The notes under the pieces are model-generated. The model saw nothing but the letters and a program-made list of their open reading frames with translations, made no database searches and was not told the origin of the DNA. From positions 241,340 to 305,339 of the forward strand of contig JADFZL010000006.1 of the NCBI GenBank assembly GCA_015232575.1: a stretch of DNA of 64,000 nt, read 5' to 3'. The position numbers and the translations under genes are program-made. Shown piece after piece: positions 28,314 through 36,817 of this stretch. The stretch is from Candidatus Rifleibacteriota bacterium (lineage in GTDB: Bacteria; Muiribacteriota; Ozemobacteria; Ozemobacterales; Ozemobacteraceae). Within the stretch, counting starts at the first letter, position 1, and each line of letters begins with the position of its first letter.

Positions 28314-29534
28314 TCAAGCCCGCAGAACAGCGTCAGTCAGCCGGGCAACCTGTACCATCTCGTCAACATCATGGACACGAACAATATTGGCACCAGCAGC
28401 AATTCCCAGAGCAATTGAAGCGGCCGTTCCAAAAAGTCTTTCACCGGGCTGACGATCCAGGACTCGTCCGATGAAAGATTTTCTTGAAGTTCCCAGCAAA
28501 ATTGGACATCCGAGACTTTTGAATTCAGCCAGCCGCCTCAGAATTGTAAGATTCTGCTCCGGAGTTTTTCCGAAACCGATTCCCGGATCAATAACAATCT
28601 TTTCAAAAGGAATACCAGCATCAACAGCAAGCTTTATGCTATCCCGCAGAGAATGGCATATTTCACCAATAAGATCTTCGTAATCAGCTCCCTGATAGAA
28701 ACCGCCGGTTTTGCTTTCATAAGCAACTTTCTCTGAGGCATTACGATTATGCATTATTACAACTGTCGCATTGGCTCTGCTTATCACTTCTTTCAATCCG
28801 GAATCCCTGTTTAAACCCCAGACATCATTGATAACAGCCGCACCTTCTGATAATGCAGCTTTTGCGACTTCTGACTTTGAAGTATCAATCGAAATCGGAA
28901 GCGATGTTTCCCGGCAAAGCCTTTTTACAACAGGAATAACGCGCCGAAGTTCTTCATCTGCGGATACCGCTTCGCTTCCGGGGCGCGTGGATTCGCCGCC
29001 GATGTCAAGAATATCAGCGCCCTGTGCGGCAAAACGCTTACCTTGTTCAACTGCTTTCTCAACATTTCCTGCCAGACCATCTCCGGAAAATGAATCAGGG
29101 GTGACATTAATTATGCCCATGATATAAGTACGGCTTTCCCAGTTGAATTCTTTTGAACCGATTTTCATGGGTGCAAATGGAACTTCCAGAAGACGGGTCA
29201 GAATGTCAGCCGCTTCAATAAGGCTTTTCAGCGGCTGAAGCCTCAGTTTGCAGATCAGTGCCTGGAACTGTGCAATGGTTCCCATAATGAGAGCATTGGT
29301 CGTTACATTTCCCTCTAACCTGTAAACCATATTTGAAATTACAACTTCTCCGCCGCGCGAAAGCATTTCCTGCTTTAGAATGTTTGCAGCAGCGCATTTC
29401 AATCCATCAAGTCTGATGATTCTGAACTGTCCCTTCGGAGACATTATTCCAACGCCTGCTGCTTCAGGTCCGATTTTCAGTATTTCTTCAACAAGTATCT
29501 TCTCTGAATCGGACGTAATAATTCGTCCATTCAT
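28314..29534 (-). CDS. folP: Dihydropteroate synthase with N-terminal extension
   Basis: 406 residues from the ATG at 29534, which follows GGGAAACGGGAA; the frame also opens at 29552 without a ribosome site. The C-terminal ~270 residues are a normal DHPS barrel: IMGIINVTPDSFSGDG, DIGGESTRPGSE, DTSKSEV, INDVWG, VIMHNR, DPGIGFGKT and GTSRKSFIG. The first ~130 residues form an extra domain (GPEAAGVGIMSPKGQFRIIR, ALIMGTIAQFQAL) seen in a subset of bacterial and archaeal DHPS; its job is unknown. It condenses hydroxymethyl-dihydropterin pyrophosphate with p-aminobenzoate and heads the folate operon. Confidence 0.95.
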   Translation of the reverse strand: MNGRIITSDSEKILVEEILKIGPEAAGVGIMSPKGQFRIIRLDGLKCAAANILKQEMLSRGGEVVISNMVYRLEGNVTTNALIMGTIAQFQALICKLRLQPLKSLIEAADILTRLLEVPFAPMKIGSKEFNWESRTYIMGIINVTPDSFSGDGLAGNVEKAVEQGKRFAAQGADILDIGGESTRPGSEAVSADEELRRVIPVVKRLCRETSLPISIDTSKSEVAKAALSEGAAVINDVWGLNRDSGLKEVISRANATVVIMHNRNASEKVAYESKTGGFYQGADYEDLIGEICHSLRDSIKLAVDAGIPFEKIVIDPGIGFGKTPEQNLTILRRLAEFKSLGCPILLGTSRKSFIGRVLDRQPGERLFGTAASIALGIAAGANIVRVHDVDEMVQVARLTDAVLRA

Positions 29535-29643
29535 TTCCCGTTTCCCTTTCATTAAAAAAACTCAATAGCCGTAAATCGTTCTGTTAATACTGAACAAAGA
29601 CGATATTAATGAATTTTTCAAAAAAAGACAAGGTAAAATAATT

Positions 29644-29751
29644 GTATCTGCTCAATAATTAATGGAATTACTACTCCCACGACTTACGAGATCTCTCACA
29701 TTCGTTCGAGATGACAAGTCGGCTAAATACCCCAAATTATTGAGCAGATAC
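29644..29751. mobile_element. MITE-like element, 108 bp, with terminal inverted repeats and 8-bp target duplication
   Basis: The ends GTATCTGCTCAATAATTA (29644) and AATTATTGAGCAGATAC (to 29751) are inverse of each other. The direct repeat AAATAATT abuts both sides (29636-29643 and 29752-29759), an 8-bp target duplication. Inside is CGAGATCTCTCACATTCG then GTTCGAGATGAC, the reverse complement of the core in the copy at 37971. It encodes nothing. It lies in the 29535-29901 interval between the divergent folP and hydrolase genes, upstream of the hydrolase promoter. Confidence 0.85.
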
Positions 29752-29785
29752 AAATAATTAAACATGGAAAAGCAAAACCGTCGAT

Positions 29786-29814
29786 TTGACGATTAGACGT
29801 ATATGCGTTAAAAT
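29786..29814 (+). promoter_or_regulatory. Promoter of the alpha/beta hydrolase gene
   Basis: TTGACG (29786-29791), 17-bp spacer, TAAAAT (29809-29814). The start would lie near 29821, giving an ~80-nt leader before the ATG at 29902. Confidence 0.6.
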
Positions 29815-29901
29815 GCACAATGATCTAATAGAATAGTACAATTTATGAATAATCAATTTATGAGGTATGAAAAAAATTGAAAATGTGTCTATTTTGCCAC
29901 T

Positions 29902-30765
29902 ATGACTGAAATACAAAAAAAAGTACTTCTTTTGCATGGAATGTGCAGCAGCAGTAATGTTTTTGGTCCGTCAAAAGGACCTGGTCTGATAAAGTTGTTG
30001 AGTCCGGATTTTGATTTATTTTCTGGAAAGTTGCGTGTTTATGAGACTTGCCCGAATTCGCCTGCACTTGACTTCGATGAAATTCTGGAAGTTGATATTC
30101 CGGAAATATGGATAAAAGCCAGGCAATATTTTGCCGGGAACATTCATGGAAAGCAAAGTTCAGAGGAAAATCCGGCGGTTCTCGGATACAGCATGGGCGG
30201 TATATTGGCATTGCTGGCTACAGCACGTGGTATAATAAAGCCTTCACGATTAATGATTCTTGGTTCACCTTTTACATTCATGAACATGCCATTTTATCCG
30301 GCAATAATGAAGACAGCGCTGAAAATTGCTGAGGTTTTTCCTTTGAAACGAATACCGGTTCGCCTTGGCGGCAGAATACTCTTCTGGTACCTGTTTTATT
30401 TTTCCAGAACACGCCGGAAGAACGCTATGTTGGTTTTTCATGCGCTTCTTCGTGCTGCCGGTTCAGATATTCCAATTGAAACCCTTTCTCAGGCTTATAA
30501 ATGGATTCAGAAAGGTTTTATTTGCAATCGAACGGGATGTATGAATTATCTTGAAGAATTATCTGCGGTAAACATACCGGTAATGTTTGTTGCAGGGGAA
30601 CGTGATATTATTGCTTCGCCAGCGTCAGTTAAAGCAGGATACGAAAGAATTTCATCATCCCAGAAAGAATTCATCGTAATTCCAGATACAAGCCATCTTG
30701 AGCTTGTTGCCGGTGATAAATTGTACGAAACGGCAAAAATTGCCAATAGATGGTTCTCCAAATGA
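29902..30765 (+). CDS. Alpha/beta hydrolase (serine carboxylesterase/lipase-like)
   Basis: 287 residues. The nucleophile elbow GYSMGG is at 95-100 (Ser97), an LLLHGMCSSSN oxyanion loop is at 9-19, the acid is Asp235 in AGERDII and the base His265 in DTSHLEL. This full triad marks an active serine hydrolase of the monoacylglycerol-lipase/S33 type. Residues ~130-200 form a basic cap (RTRRKNAML). No signal peptide, so it acts in the cytoplasm. It stands alone behind its own promoter and its substrate is unknown. Confidence 0.85.
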   Translation: MTEIQKKVLLLHGMCSSSNVFGPSKGPGLIKLLSPDFDLFSGKLRVYETCPNSPALDFDEILEVDIPEIWIKARQYFAGNIHGKQSSEENPAVLGYSMGGILALLATARGIIKPSRLMILGSPFTFMNMPFYPAIMKTALKIAEVFPLKRIPVRLGGRILFWYLFYFSRTRRKNAMLVFHALLRAAGSDIPIETLSQAYKWIQKGFICNRTGCMNYLEELSAVNIPVMFVAGERDIIASPASVKAGYERISSSQKEFIVIPDTSHLELVAGDKLYETAKIANRWFSK

Positions 30766-30961
30766 CAAGAATAATCGAAACATTGACTCTTAAAAAATCA
30801 GCTTTCAGTCTGAAACGAGCCATTCCGTGATGTTTCGTTTTTCGCGATTGAATTCGACTACAGAGATTTCACAATAAATTTTATCACGAATTTATTTTAC
30901 ACACATAAAGCTAATTTCCATTTTCAGGAATAAATGTTAGGTATACATTGAGATAATAAAG

Positions 30962-32047
30962 TTATGCTCTTCCGAAAGCACTGATGGAATTTCCGTAGCG
31001 CAGAAACATCTGCCCTTCTGAAAAAACTGGATTCTCAAAAACTCCGGTGATATTGCGGGTCTTTTTCTTGAAGGAATTGGCGTCTATTTCCTGCAATTCA
31101 TAGTTCCACTTTTTGGAATACGAACCTGGCTCTGCATCAGACCAGTAACCTGTACTCAACCAGATTGAATTTGACGCCACAGCATAACCTCCGCTGATAA
31201 CACACGAAGAAAGTAATTTTGCATCGGAAAGTGAGAAAGCATACAGATTTCCAGGCAATACACCGCCAAAAACTCTGTTTTCAGTAATTGCAATGGAAAG
31301 CGGCACACAGATTTTTCTCTTTGGTCCTTCGGAAAATCGGAAAACATTTTTCTGGATTCCGGTTTTTACTTCGAACTGATAAAGCTCATATCCACTTCCG
31401 AAGAAAACACTGTCTGAATGAATTGCGGGACCCGCCTGCAGAGAACCTTCCGTTGAATGATGCCATTCCTCTCTGCCTGATTCAAAATTTACTGCGATAA
31501 CATTTGTACCATAAACTAAAATGATCAGGTTTCCTGTTTGAACGGGCATTTGCCATGTGTTTCCAAAGAAACCAAGCTTCGGACATGAAAATGAGAATTT
31601 TTCTGAACCCGTATTTGAATCAAGAAGCAGAATATGCGGTTCATCCGGCGGCCTGGAAATAGCGATTGCAATATTTTCATCAAATAAAAGCCCCGGATGC
31701 AGAATTTTGAAATTATCCAGCTTTTTCTGCCATTTTTCAACTCCGGTGTCGGAATCAAATGAGCATATTGTACCATCAATTAATGTAACAATAATGCTTC
31801 CTGATGAAAGACACAGTCCTGGAGTTGCTATGCCTCTAATTTCCTTCTGCCATATTATCTTTCCAGACTTTCTATAAATACATACAAGAATTGAATCCAT
31901 AAAAGATCCATCGTGCGCCAGAATCCATATTCTATCACCTACAATCAAAGGGTCAGAAGAAATTTCTGATGGAGCTTTACAGGTCCAGAGTTTCTGAAAT
32001 TCATCCGGCAAATCAACAGAACCATAATTTACGTTTCCATTATTCAT
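30962..32047 (-). CDS. PQQ-type beta-propeller protein
   Basis: 361 residues from the ATG at 32047, which has TTAGGA upstream; a longer frame to 32107 lacks one. It has repeated blades of the PQQ/quinoprotein type: GKIIWQKEI, GVEKWQKKL, GSEKFSF, GREEWHH and TGIQKNVF each follow a strand with a Gly-rich turn. No signal peptide is visible, so it is probably cytoplasmic, unlike BamB. Such propellers are usually scaffolds or sensors; I see no enzyme residues. It stands alone. Confidence 0.75.
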   Translation of the reverse strand: MNNGNVNYGSVDLPDEFQKLWTCKAPSEISSDPLIVGDRIWILAHDGSFMDSILVCIYRKSGKIIWQKEIRGIATPGLCLSSGSIIVTLIDGTICSFDSDTGVEKWQKKLDNFKILHPGLLFDENIAIAISRPPDEPHILLLDSNTGSEKFSFSCPKLGFFGNTWQMPVQTGNLIILVYGTNVIAVNFESGREEWHHSTEGSLQAGPAIHSDSVFFGSGYELYQFEVKTGIQKNVFRFSEGPKRKICVPLSIAITENRVFGGVLPGNLYAFSLSDAKLLSSCVISGGYAVASNSIWLSTGYWSDAEPGSYSKKWNYELQEIDANSFKKKTRNITGVFENPVFSEGQMFLRYGNSISAFGRA

Positions 32048-32901
32048 TTTTCCTAATCCTTCCACAATTGTTGATATCCTACTATAAGTTATTCTGGAAA
32101 ACCACAATTCTTCGCAATAACAGATGTCTGAAACAGAATCCAGCGTATAAAATCAAGCATAACAGGTGCTTATCTTTCCTGCGGCTGGGTATTACCTTTC
32201 AAATCTTAAAGTATATTAACACTTATTGAGAAATTCCAATTTTTGGAGTTACTAACAGGTATTTTTCAATGAGTTATTATATAGCATTTTTAAAGTATAC
32301 GTCTATTTCCAGAGAATGGAACCAGGGTGATTGATAAAAAATTGTCTTTCATCTGCTGAATAATCGACGGATTTTCATAAAAGCCAACTTGTTCCAATAG
32401 CAATTAATTCATTCGATTTCTCAAGCCCAAACATAGTCATGAATAGGCGCAATAGCGCGTTGTACTAAATTAGAACAATGTTATTCTTTTTACAATTATC
32501 ATTAGATATTGCTGCTAGAAGCTGCTCAATGAACTAACTGAGAATAACTGTAAAGATGAAATTTCCTGACAATCATTACCTAATGCATCTTTCAACAAAT
32601 CGAGATTCTGCTTCCGGACAATCATAAAAGTATCAAGAATGCACATTCTGAGGGAAATCAAAACGAGATCAAAGTGGGTATTATTGGTTTAAAATTGATG
32701 TCAGAAGTCTGTTGGCACAACACTTGCTATAATAGTTTCACGTGCCCCGGTGTTGAAATGATACGAAAGTTCTTTTAGAAAGTCCAGTTAATAATTGTTT
32801 AATAGCTCAATCTGAAAATGATTCAAGAGAATAATGTAAAATTGCAATACACGGCAATATGTTGAATATTTTTTATAAATATCAAATTTTTTGGAGGAAT
32901 T
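32048..32901. other. Long intergenic region without a supported gene
   Basis: 854 bp, A+T-rich, with stops in all frames. An extended -10 (TGC before TATAAT, 32728-32733) faces right, upstream of the DUF1566 gene. A 21-codon frame at 32271 (MSYYIAFLKYTSISREWNQGD) has no ribosome site and may be a relic. I see no RNA fold, repeat or riboswitch that I can support. Confidence 0.5.
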
Positions 32902-33417
32902 ATGAAAAAGTCTATTTTTGCTCTGGCTCTTGTTTTTGCAGTTTCTGTGTTTTCTCCTCTCAGTGCTGAGACAATAACACATTCTGAGAAATATCTCAAA
33001 GAACTTTCCGGACCACGTTTTGTAAAGGATTCCAAAAACGTCATCACTGATAAGCAAGAAAATTTACAATGGCTTGAAAAGATTGATGTCGATTCAATTA
33101 ACTGGAATAGTTCACAAGAATGGGTCAAAGCACTTGGAGCTGGCTGGCGCTTGCCTTCAAGAGAAGAACTCACAACTTTATATGTTGAAAATGCTGGTGG
33201 CGGTGGTTCCGGAAACATGGATCCCATTTTCACAACTTATGGAAAGTGGTTTTGGACTGGTGAAAAGGCAAGAGTTTCTCAAATGTTCAACCCTTTCGGA
33301 AAAAAAGGTGCATATTGCATAAATTTCGAAGTTAAAGGTATGCAAATAATGGTTTCAGAATTGAAAAATTCAGCAGTTGGCTACAGTGCTGTTTTAGCAG
33401 TTAGGGAAATCAAATAA
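32902..33417 (+). CDS. Exported DUF1566 (Lcl-type) protein
   Basis: 171 residues with a clear signal peptide (residues 1-22, cleavage after LSA). The mature part is one DUF1566 domain: VITDKQENLQWLEK, ALGAGWRLPSREEL, MDPIFT and WFWTGE are its hallmarks. DUF1566 occurs in secreted proteins, including Legionella collagen-like adhesins, usually as a binding domain. The ATG follows GGAGG. A perfect terminator follows at 33433. Confidence 0.85.
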   Translation: MKKSIFALALVFAVSVFSPLSAETITHSEKYLKELSGPRFVKDSKNVITDKQENLQWLEKIDVDSINWNSSQEWVKALGAGWRLPSREELTTLYVENAGGGGSGNMDPIFTTYGKWFWTGEKARVSQMFNPFGKKGAYCINFEVKGMQIMVSELKNSAVGYSAVLAVREIK

Positions 33418-33432
33418 AATATTTGTCAGCTA

Positions 33433-33470
33433 CGCCGGTTTGTTAAATTGAACAAACCGGCGATTTTTTT
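33433..33470 (+). terminator. Intrinsic terminator after the DUF1566 gene
   Basis: CGCCGGTTTGTT (33433-33444), loop AAATTG, AACAAACCGGCG (33451-33462), then ATTTTTTT: a 12-bp perfect stem and U tract. Confidence 0.95.
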
Positions 33471-33541
33471 CCATTCTCTGCTTTGACAAAATAACGCTGA
33501 TTTATTTCTGTTTATTTTTATTAAATATTTGCTGAAAAATT

Positions 33542-33550
33542 TGCTATAAT
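33542..33550 (+). promoter_or_regulatory. Extended -10 promoter
   Basis: TGC followed by TATAAT (33545-33550), 45 bp upstream of the next ATG; no convincing -35, as is usual for extended -10 promoters. Confidence 0.5.
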
Positions 33551-33594
33551 TATATTACTTAAATTTAATGATCGGTTTCAAGGAGGAAGTAATA

Positions 33595-34188
33595 ATGAAA
33601 AGATTGCTATTTGTAACAGTAATTTTGTTCGGATCTATCTTAAACTTGAATGCCAGTCCATTTGACGAGAAGTCAACAATTAACATCTCCAGTAATAATG
33701 CCTCAGATACTATCTCCGGAACGACTTCAGCAACAACTACTGCCAAAGTGCAGGAGTCTCCATTAACACTGCTTTCAAAGATTCAGACAGCTTTTCTTGA
33801 ACTGGAAATCGCAATCCTGAATTTCCGAAACATGGAAATTGCTATCACCGGAAAATCAGGATTTTTCCTTGCAACCGGTTATACAGTCGCAGCAACCGCT
33901 CTTGAAAAAAAGCGTGATGCAATGAATTCCATCATCGAAACAGCAAAAACAGTTGACCTTCCAGAGATTCAACAGGTGGTTAAGGCTTATAATTCTTATT
34001 ATGCTTATCTGAAAGGCTATTTGACTGTAGCAAAGGTGGGCGGAATTATCAGCGGACCAAACTCTCGAAAAACAGCTCCAAATTTCACTCTGCTTGCTGC
34101 TGCTAATGTGTCTTTTAAAATAAAGATTTCTAATATAATCAGCGATTTATCATCTAATAAGACAATACAATCAAGTAATTCACAGTGA
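33595..34188 (+). CDS. Small exported protein of unknown function
   Basis: 197 residues from the ATG at 33595, which has an excellent AAGGAGG upstream; the frame begins at 33568. Residues 1-19 are a signal peptide (MKRLLFVTVILFGSILNLNA). A Ser/Thr/Ala-rich linker follows to about residue 60. The rest is predicted helical: SKIQTAFLELEIAILNFRNME, TALEKKRDAMNSII and VKAYNSYYAYLKGY. No family recognised. Its own promoter and the terminator before it make it a single-gene unit. Confidence 0.65.
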   Translation: MKRLLFVTVILFGSILNLNASPFDEKSTINISSNNASDTISGTTSATTTAKVQESPLTLLSKIQTAFLELEIAILNFRNMEIAITGKSGFFLATGYTVAATALEKKRDAMNSIIETAKTVDLPEIQQVVKAYNSYYAYLKGYLTVAKVGGIISGPNSRKTAPNFTLLAAANVSFKIKISNIISDLSSNKTIQSSNSQ

Positions 34189-34260
34189 TATGTGATAAAT
34201 CGGAAAAATTTGAACAAGGGGCATGTTCCCCTTAAATAACTCATCAGAGGGGTTTTCAGA

Positions 34261-35937
34261 ATGGCAGAACAGTATATTTTTACAATGCATGGTTTGAACA
34301 AGTATTATGGAAGCAAACAGGTTCTCAAAGATATTGGTCTATGTTTTTTCCCCGGAGCGAAAATAGGTATTGTCGGTGAAAATGGCTCAGGAAAATCGAC
34401 TCTGTTGAGAATTATGGCCGGAATTGACAAGGACTTTGTCGGACATGCCGAACCGTCGAAAGGAATAAAAATTGGTTTTGTTCCGCAGGAACCCAGGCTG
34501 GAAGAAGGCAAGACCGTCCGCCAGATTCTTGAAGGCGCCATGGCAGACACATTTAAACTTTTGAAAGAGTTTGAAGATGTTTCAAACAAAATTGGCGAAC
34601 TTGAAGGCGACGCAATGGACAAAGCCATGGATAGAATGTCTGTCTTGCAGGATAAGATTGACGCCTGCGGTGGCTGGGAAATCGACACCAAACTTTCTGT
34701 CGCCGCAAACGCTCTTGTACTTCCACCAGACGAAATGGTAGTTGATAAACTTTCAGGCGGTGAAAAAAGAAGAGTAGCACTCTGCAGGACTCTCCTCGAA
34801 CAACCTGATCTGCTGCTGCTCGACGAACCGACAAACCACCTCGACGCTGAAACAGTTGACTGGCTTGAAAACTACCTCAAAGAATACCCTGGCACAGTAA
34901 TCATTTCAACGCATGACCGGTATTTCCTTGACAACATCACCCGCTGGATCCTGGAACTCGAAGACGGGCGCGGACTTCCATTTGAAGGAAACTATTCATC
35001 ATGGCTTGCACAAAAAATTGAAATCCTTTCCAAAAATGAGAAAAAGGAATCGTCACGCAGAAAATCACTGGACAAAGAATTGAAATGGATCAAAATGAGC
35101 GCAAATGATCGCCGCCAGATCGGAAGAAACCGTCTGTCGCATTACGAAGACCTGCTCATCAGAGAAAAAGCGGCAGATACAGTTGATCCGGCTGTAATAC
35201 AGATCGCACCAGGTGAGCCGCTGGGAGAACAAGTTGTACAATTCGAAGCAGTTAATAAAGCTTACGATAAAAATCAACTATTCGAAAAACTCTCGTTCAA
35301 TCTTCCAAAAGGCGCCATAGTAGGAATCATCGGACCAAATGGTACTGGTAAAACAACGATGTTCAGAATGATTGCCGGCAAAGAAAAGCCCGATTCCGGA
35401 ACTGTCACAGTAGGACCTTCTGTCAAAATGGCCTGGGTAGACCAGCACAGAGATATTCTCGACGGCGAAAAAACCGTATATGAAGAAATCAGCGATGGAT
35501 TAAGCGAAATATCTTTTGGAAAAACTTCGATCTCTGCTCGTGCTTACTGTGGAAGATTCGGCTTCAAAGGCTCGGATCAGCAGAAGTTTGTAAAAGACCT
35601 TTCAGGCGGTGCAAGAAATCGAGTTCACCTCGCCAAAATCCTTAAATCAGGTGCAAACATGATTCTTCTCGACGAACCCACAAACGACCTCGACGTCGGA
35701 ACACTCAGAATGCTTGAAGACGCTGTATCTGAATTTTCAGGCTGCATAATGCTGATAAGTCATGACCGTTTCTTCATCAACAGAACTTGTACTCATCTTC
35801 TTGTATTCGAAGGCGACAAGAAGATCGTATGGTTTGAAGGAACTTATGAAGAATACGAAGCAAAGCGCAGAAAAGAATTCGGCAATGCGAAGTTTGAAAA
35901 CCGCCGGGCAAAATACCGAAAATTCTCTCTTGCCTGA
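34261..35937 (+). CDS. ettA: ABC-F ATPase EttA, energy-dependent translational throttle
   Basis: 558 residues; E. coli EttA has 555. Two ABC cassettes: Walker A GENGSGKST (~39-47) and GPNGTGKTT (~358-366), signatures LSGGEKRR and LSGGARNR, and Walker B LLLLDEPTNHLD and MILLDEPTNDLD. Between them is the charged linker (PtIM) typical of ABC-F. The start of the protein (YIFTMHGLNKYYG, FFPGAKIGIVGENG) is close to EttA itself. It binds the ribosomal E site and gates the first peptide bond by ATP/ADP ratio. The ribosome site is GAGGGG. Its stop overlaps the next start (TGATG). Confidence 0.95.
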   Translation: MAEQYIFTMHGLNKYYGSKQVLKDIGLCFFPGAKIGIVGENGSGKSTLLRIMAGIDKDFVGHAEPSKGIKIGFVPQEPRLEEGKTVRQILEGAMADTFKLLKEFEDVSNKIGELEGDAMDKAMDRMSVLQDKIDACGGWEIDTKLSVAANALVLPPDEMVVDKLSGGEKRRVALCRTLLEQPDLLLLDEPTNHLDAETVDWLENYLKEYPGTVIISTHDRYFLDNITRWILELEDGRGLPFEGNYSSWLAQKIEILSKNEKKESSRRKSLDKELKWIKMSANDRRQIGRNRLSHYEDLLIREKAADTVDPAVIQIAPGEPLGEQVVQFEAVNKAYDKNQLFEKLSFNLPKGAIVGIIGPNGTGKTTMFRMIAGKEKPDSGTVTVGPSVKMAWVDQHRDILDGEKTVYEEISDGLSEISFGKTSISARAYCGRFGFKGSDQQKFVKDLSGGARNRVHLAKILKSGANMILLDEPTNDLDVGTLRMLEDAVSEFSGCIMLISHDRFFINRTCTHLLVFEGDKKIVWFEGTYEEYEAKRRKEFGNAKFENRRAKYRKFSLA

Positions 35938-36755
35938 TGCGTATTCTCAGCGTCAGCAGAAGAACAGATATTCCGAGGTTCTACTGTGACTGGTTTCTTC
36001 AAAAGGTACGCGACAGATGTGTCGAGTACAATAATCCATTTAATCGAAAAGTAATAAAGGCAAATCTGACATCAGATGAGTTCAGGGTAATCGTATTCTG
36101 GACCAGGGACCCATCTGAGCTGTCAGATAATATTGCCTTTCTGCAAAATGAAGGCTTCTTTCCATATTTTCATGTAACAATGACTAATTATGGATTCCCG
36201 CTGGAACAGAATCCGCCGGAAATATCTAAAGTCGTACAGGCTTTCAGAAAACTTGCTGAAATAGTCGGCCCAGCTTGCATAGTCTGGAGGTATGACCCGA
36301 TTATTCTGTCAGCTTGTTTGACAGAAGAGTGGCATGTTAAAAATTTTTCCACACTTGCACAAACACTCTCCGGAACCGTCGGATGCTGCTATATTTCCTT
36401 TGTCGATTTATACTCAAAAACGTTAAGAAATCTGAAAAAATTCGAAATTGTTGCAGTCGAACCTGATATTATTGCAAAAACTCGGCTTGCAGAAAGATTG
36501 AATGAAACTGCCGCACGATTTAATATTCCAGTTTTTACCTGCTGCGAAGATGAGTTGAGCACAATACCCAAAGGACACTGCATCGATGCGCCGCATCTGG
36601 CAAAACTAAGTGGCGAACCTTCCATAAGTAAAGCCCGCAAATCTCCAACACGCAAACAATGTGGATGCTGGCACGCTGTCGATATCGGAACATACAACAC
36701 ATGTCACGGCGGCTGCATTTACTGTTATGCAACTACGAATCATAATTTATCGTAA
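35937..36755 (+). CDS. DUF1848 protein with C-terminal radical-SAM-like cysteines
   Basis: 272 residues. ILSVSRRTDIPRFY at the N-terminus, VFWTRDPSEL and WRYDPIIL are the family's conserved blocks. The last 30 residues hold CGCWHAVDIGTYNTCHGGCIYCYA: the C-x3-C-x2-C at the end looks like a radical SAM cluster motif, but sits at the C-terminus, not before the barrel. The family is widespread in anaerobes and has no proven function. Coupled to ettA by an overlapping TGATG. Confidence 0.85.
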   Translation: MRILSVSRRTDIPRFYCDWFLQKVRDRCVEYNNPFNRKVIKANLTSDEFRVIVFWTRDPSELSDNIAFLQNEGFFPYFHVTMTNYGFPLEQNPPEISKVVQAFRKLAEIVGPACIVWRYDPIILSACLTEEWHVKNFSTLAQTLSGTVGCCYISFVDLYSKTLRNLKKFEIVAVEPDIIAKTRLAERLNETAARFNIPVFTCCEDELSTIPKGHCIDAPHLAKLSGEPSISKARKSPTRKQCGCWHAVDIGTYNTCHGGCIYCYATTNHNLS

Positions 36756-36764
36756 GTACAACAA

Positions 36765-36789
36765 AATTTTGTCAGGTGGAGACAAAATT
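36765..36789. other. Hairpin between convergent genes
   Basis: AATTTTGTC and GACAAAATT form a 9-bp perfect stem with a 7-nt loop between the 3' ends of the DUF1848 gene and the Sel1 gene. No U tract follows on either strand, so terminator function is only possible. Confidence 0.35.
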
Positions 36790-36817
36790 CGCCAGGAGTC
36801 GTTAAGAAACCAAGTAA

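Noticed and set aside
32271..32336. A 21-codon open frame as a small gene
   Set aside because: No ribosome site, no homology that I recognise, and it ends after 21 codons.
34216..34233. AAGGGG/CCCCTT hairpin before ettA as a terminator or attenuator
   Set aside because: Six-bp stem without a U tract; it could be chance, so it was not listed as a feature.
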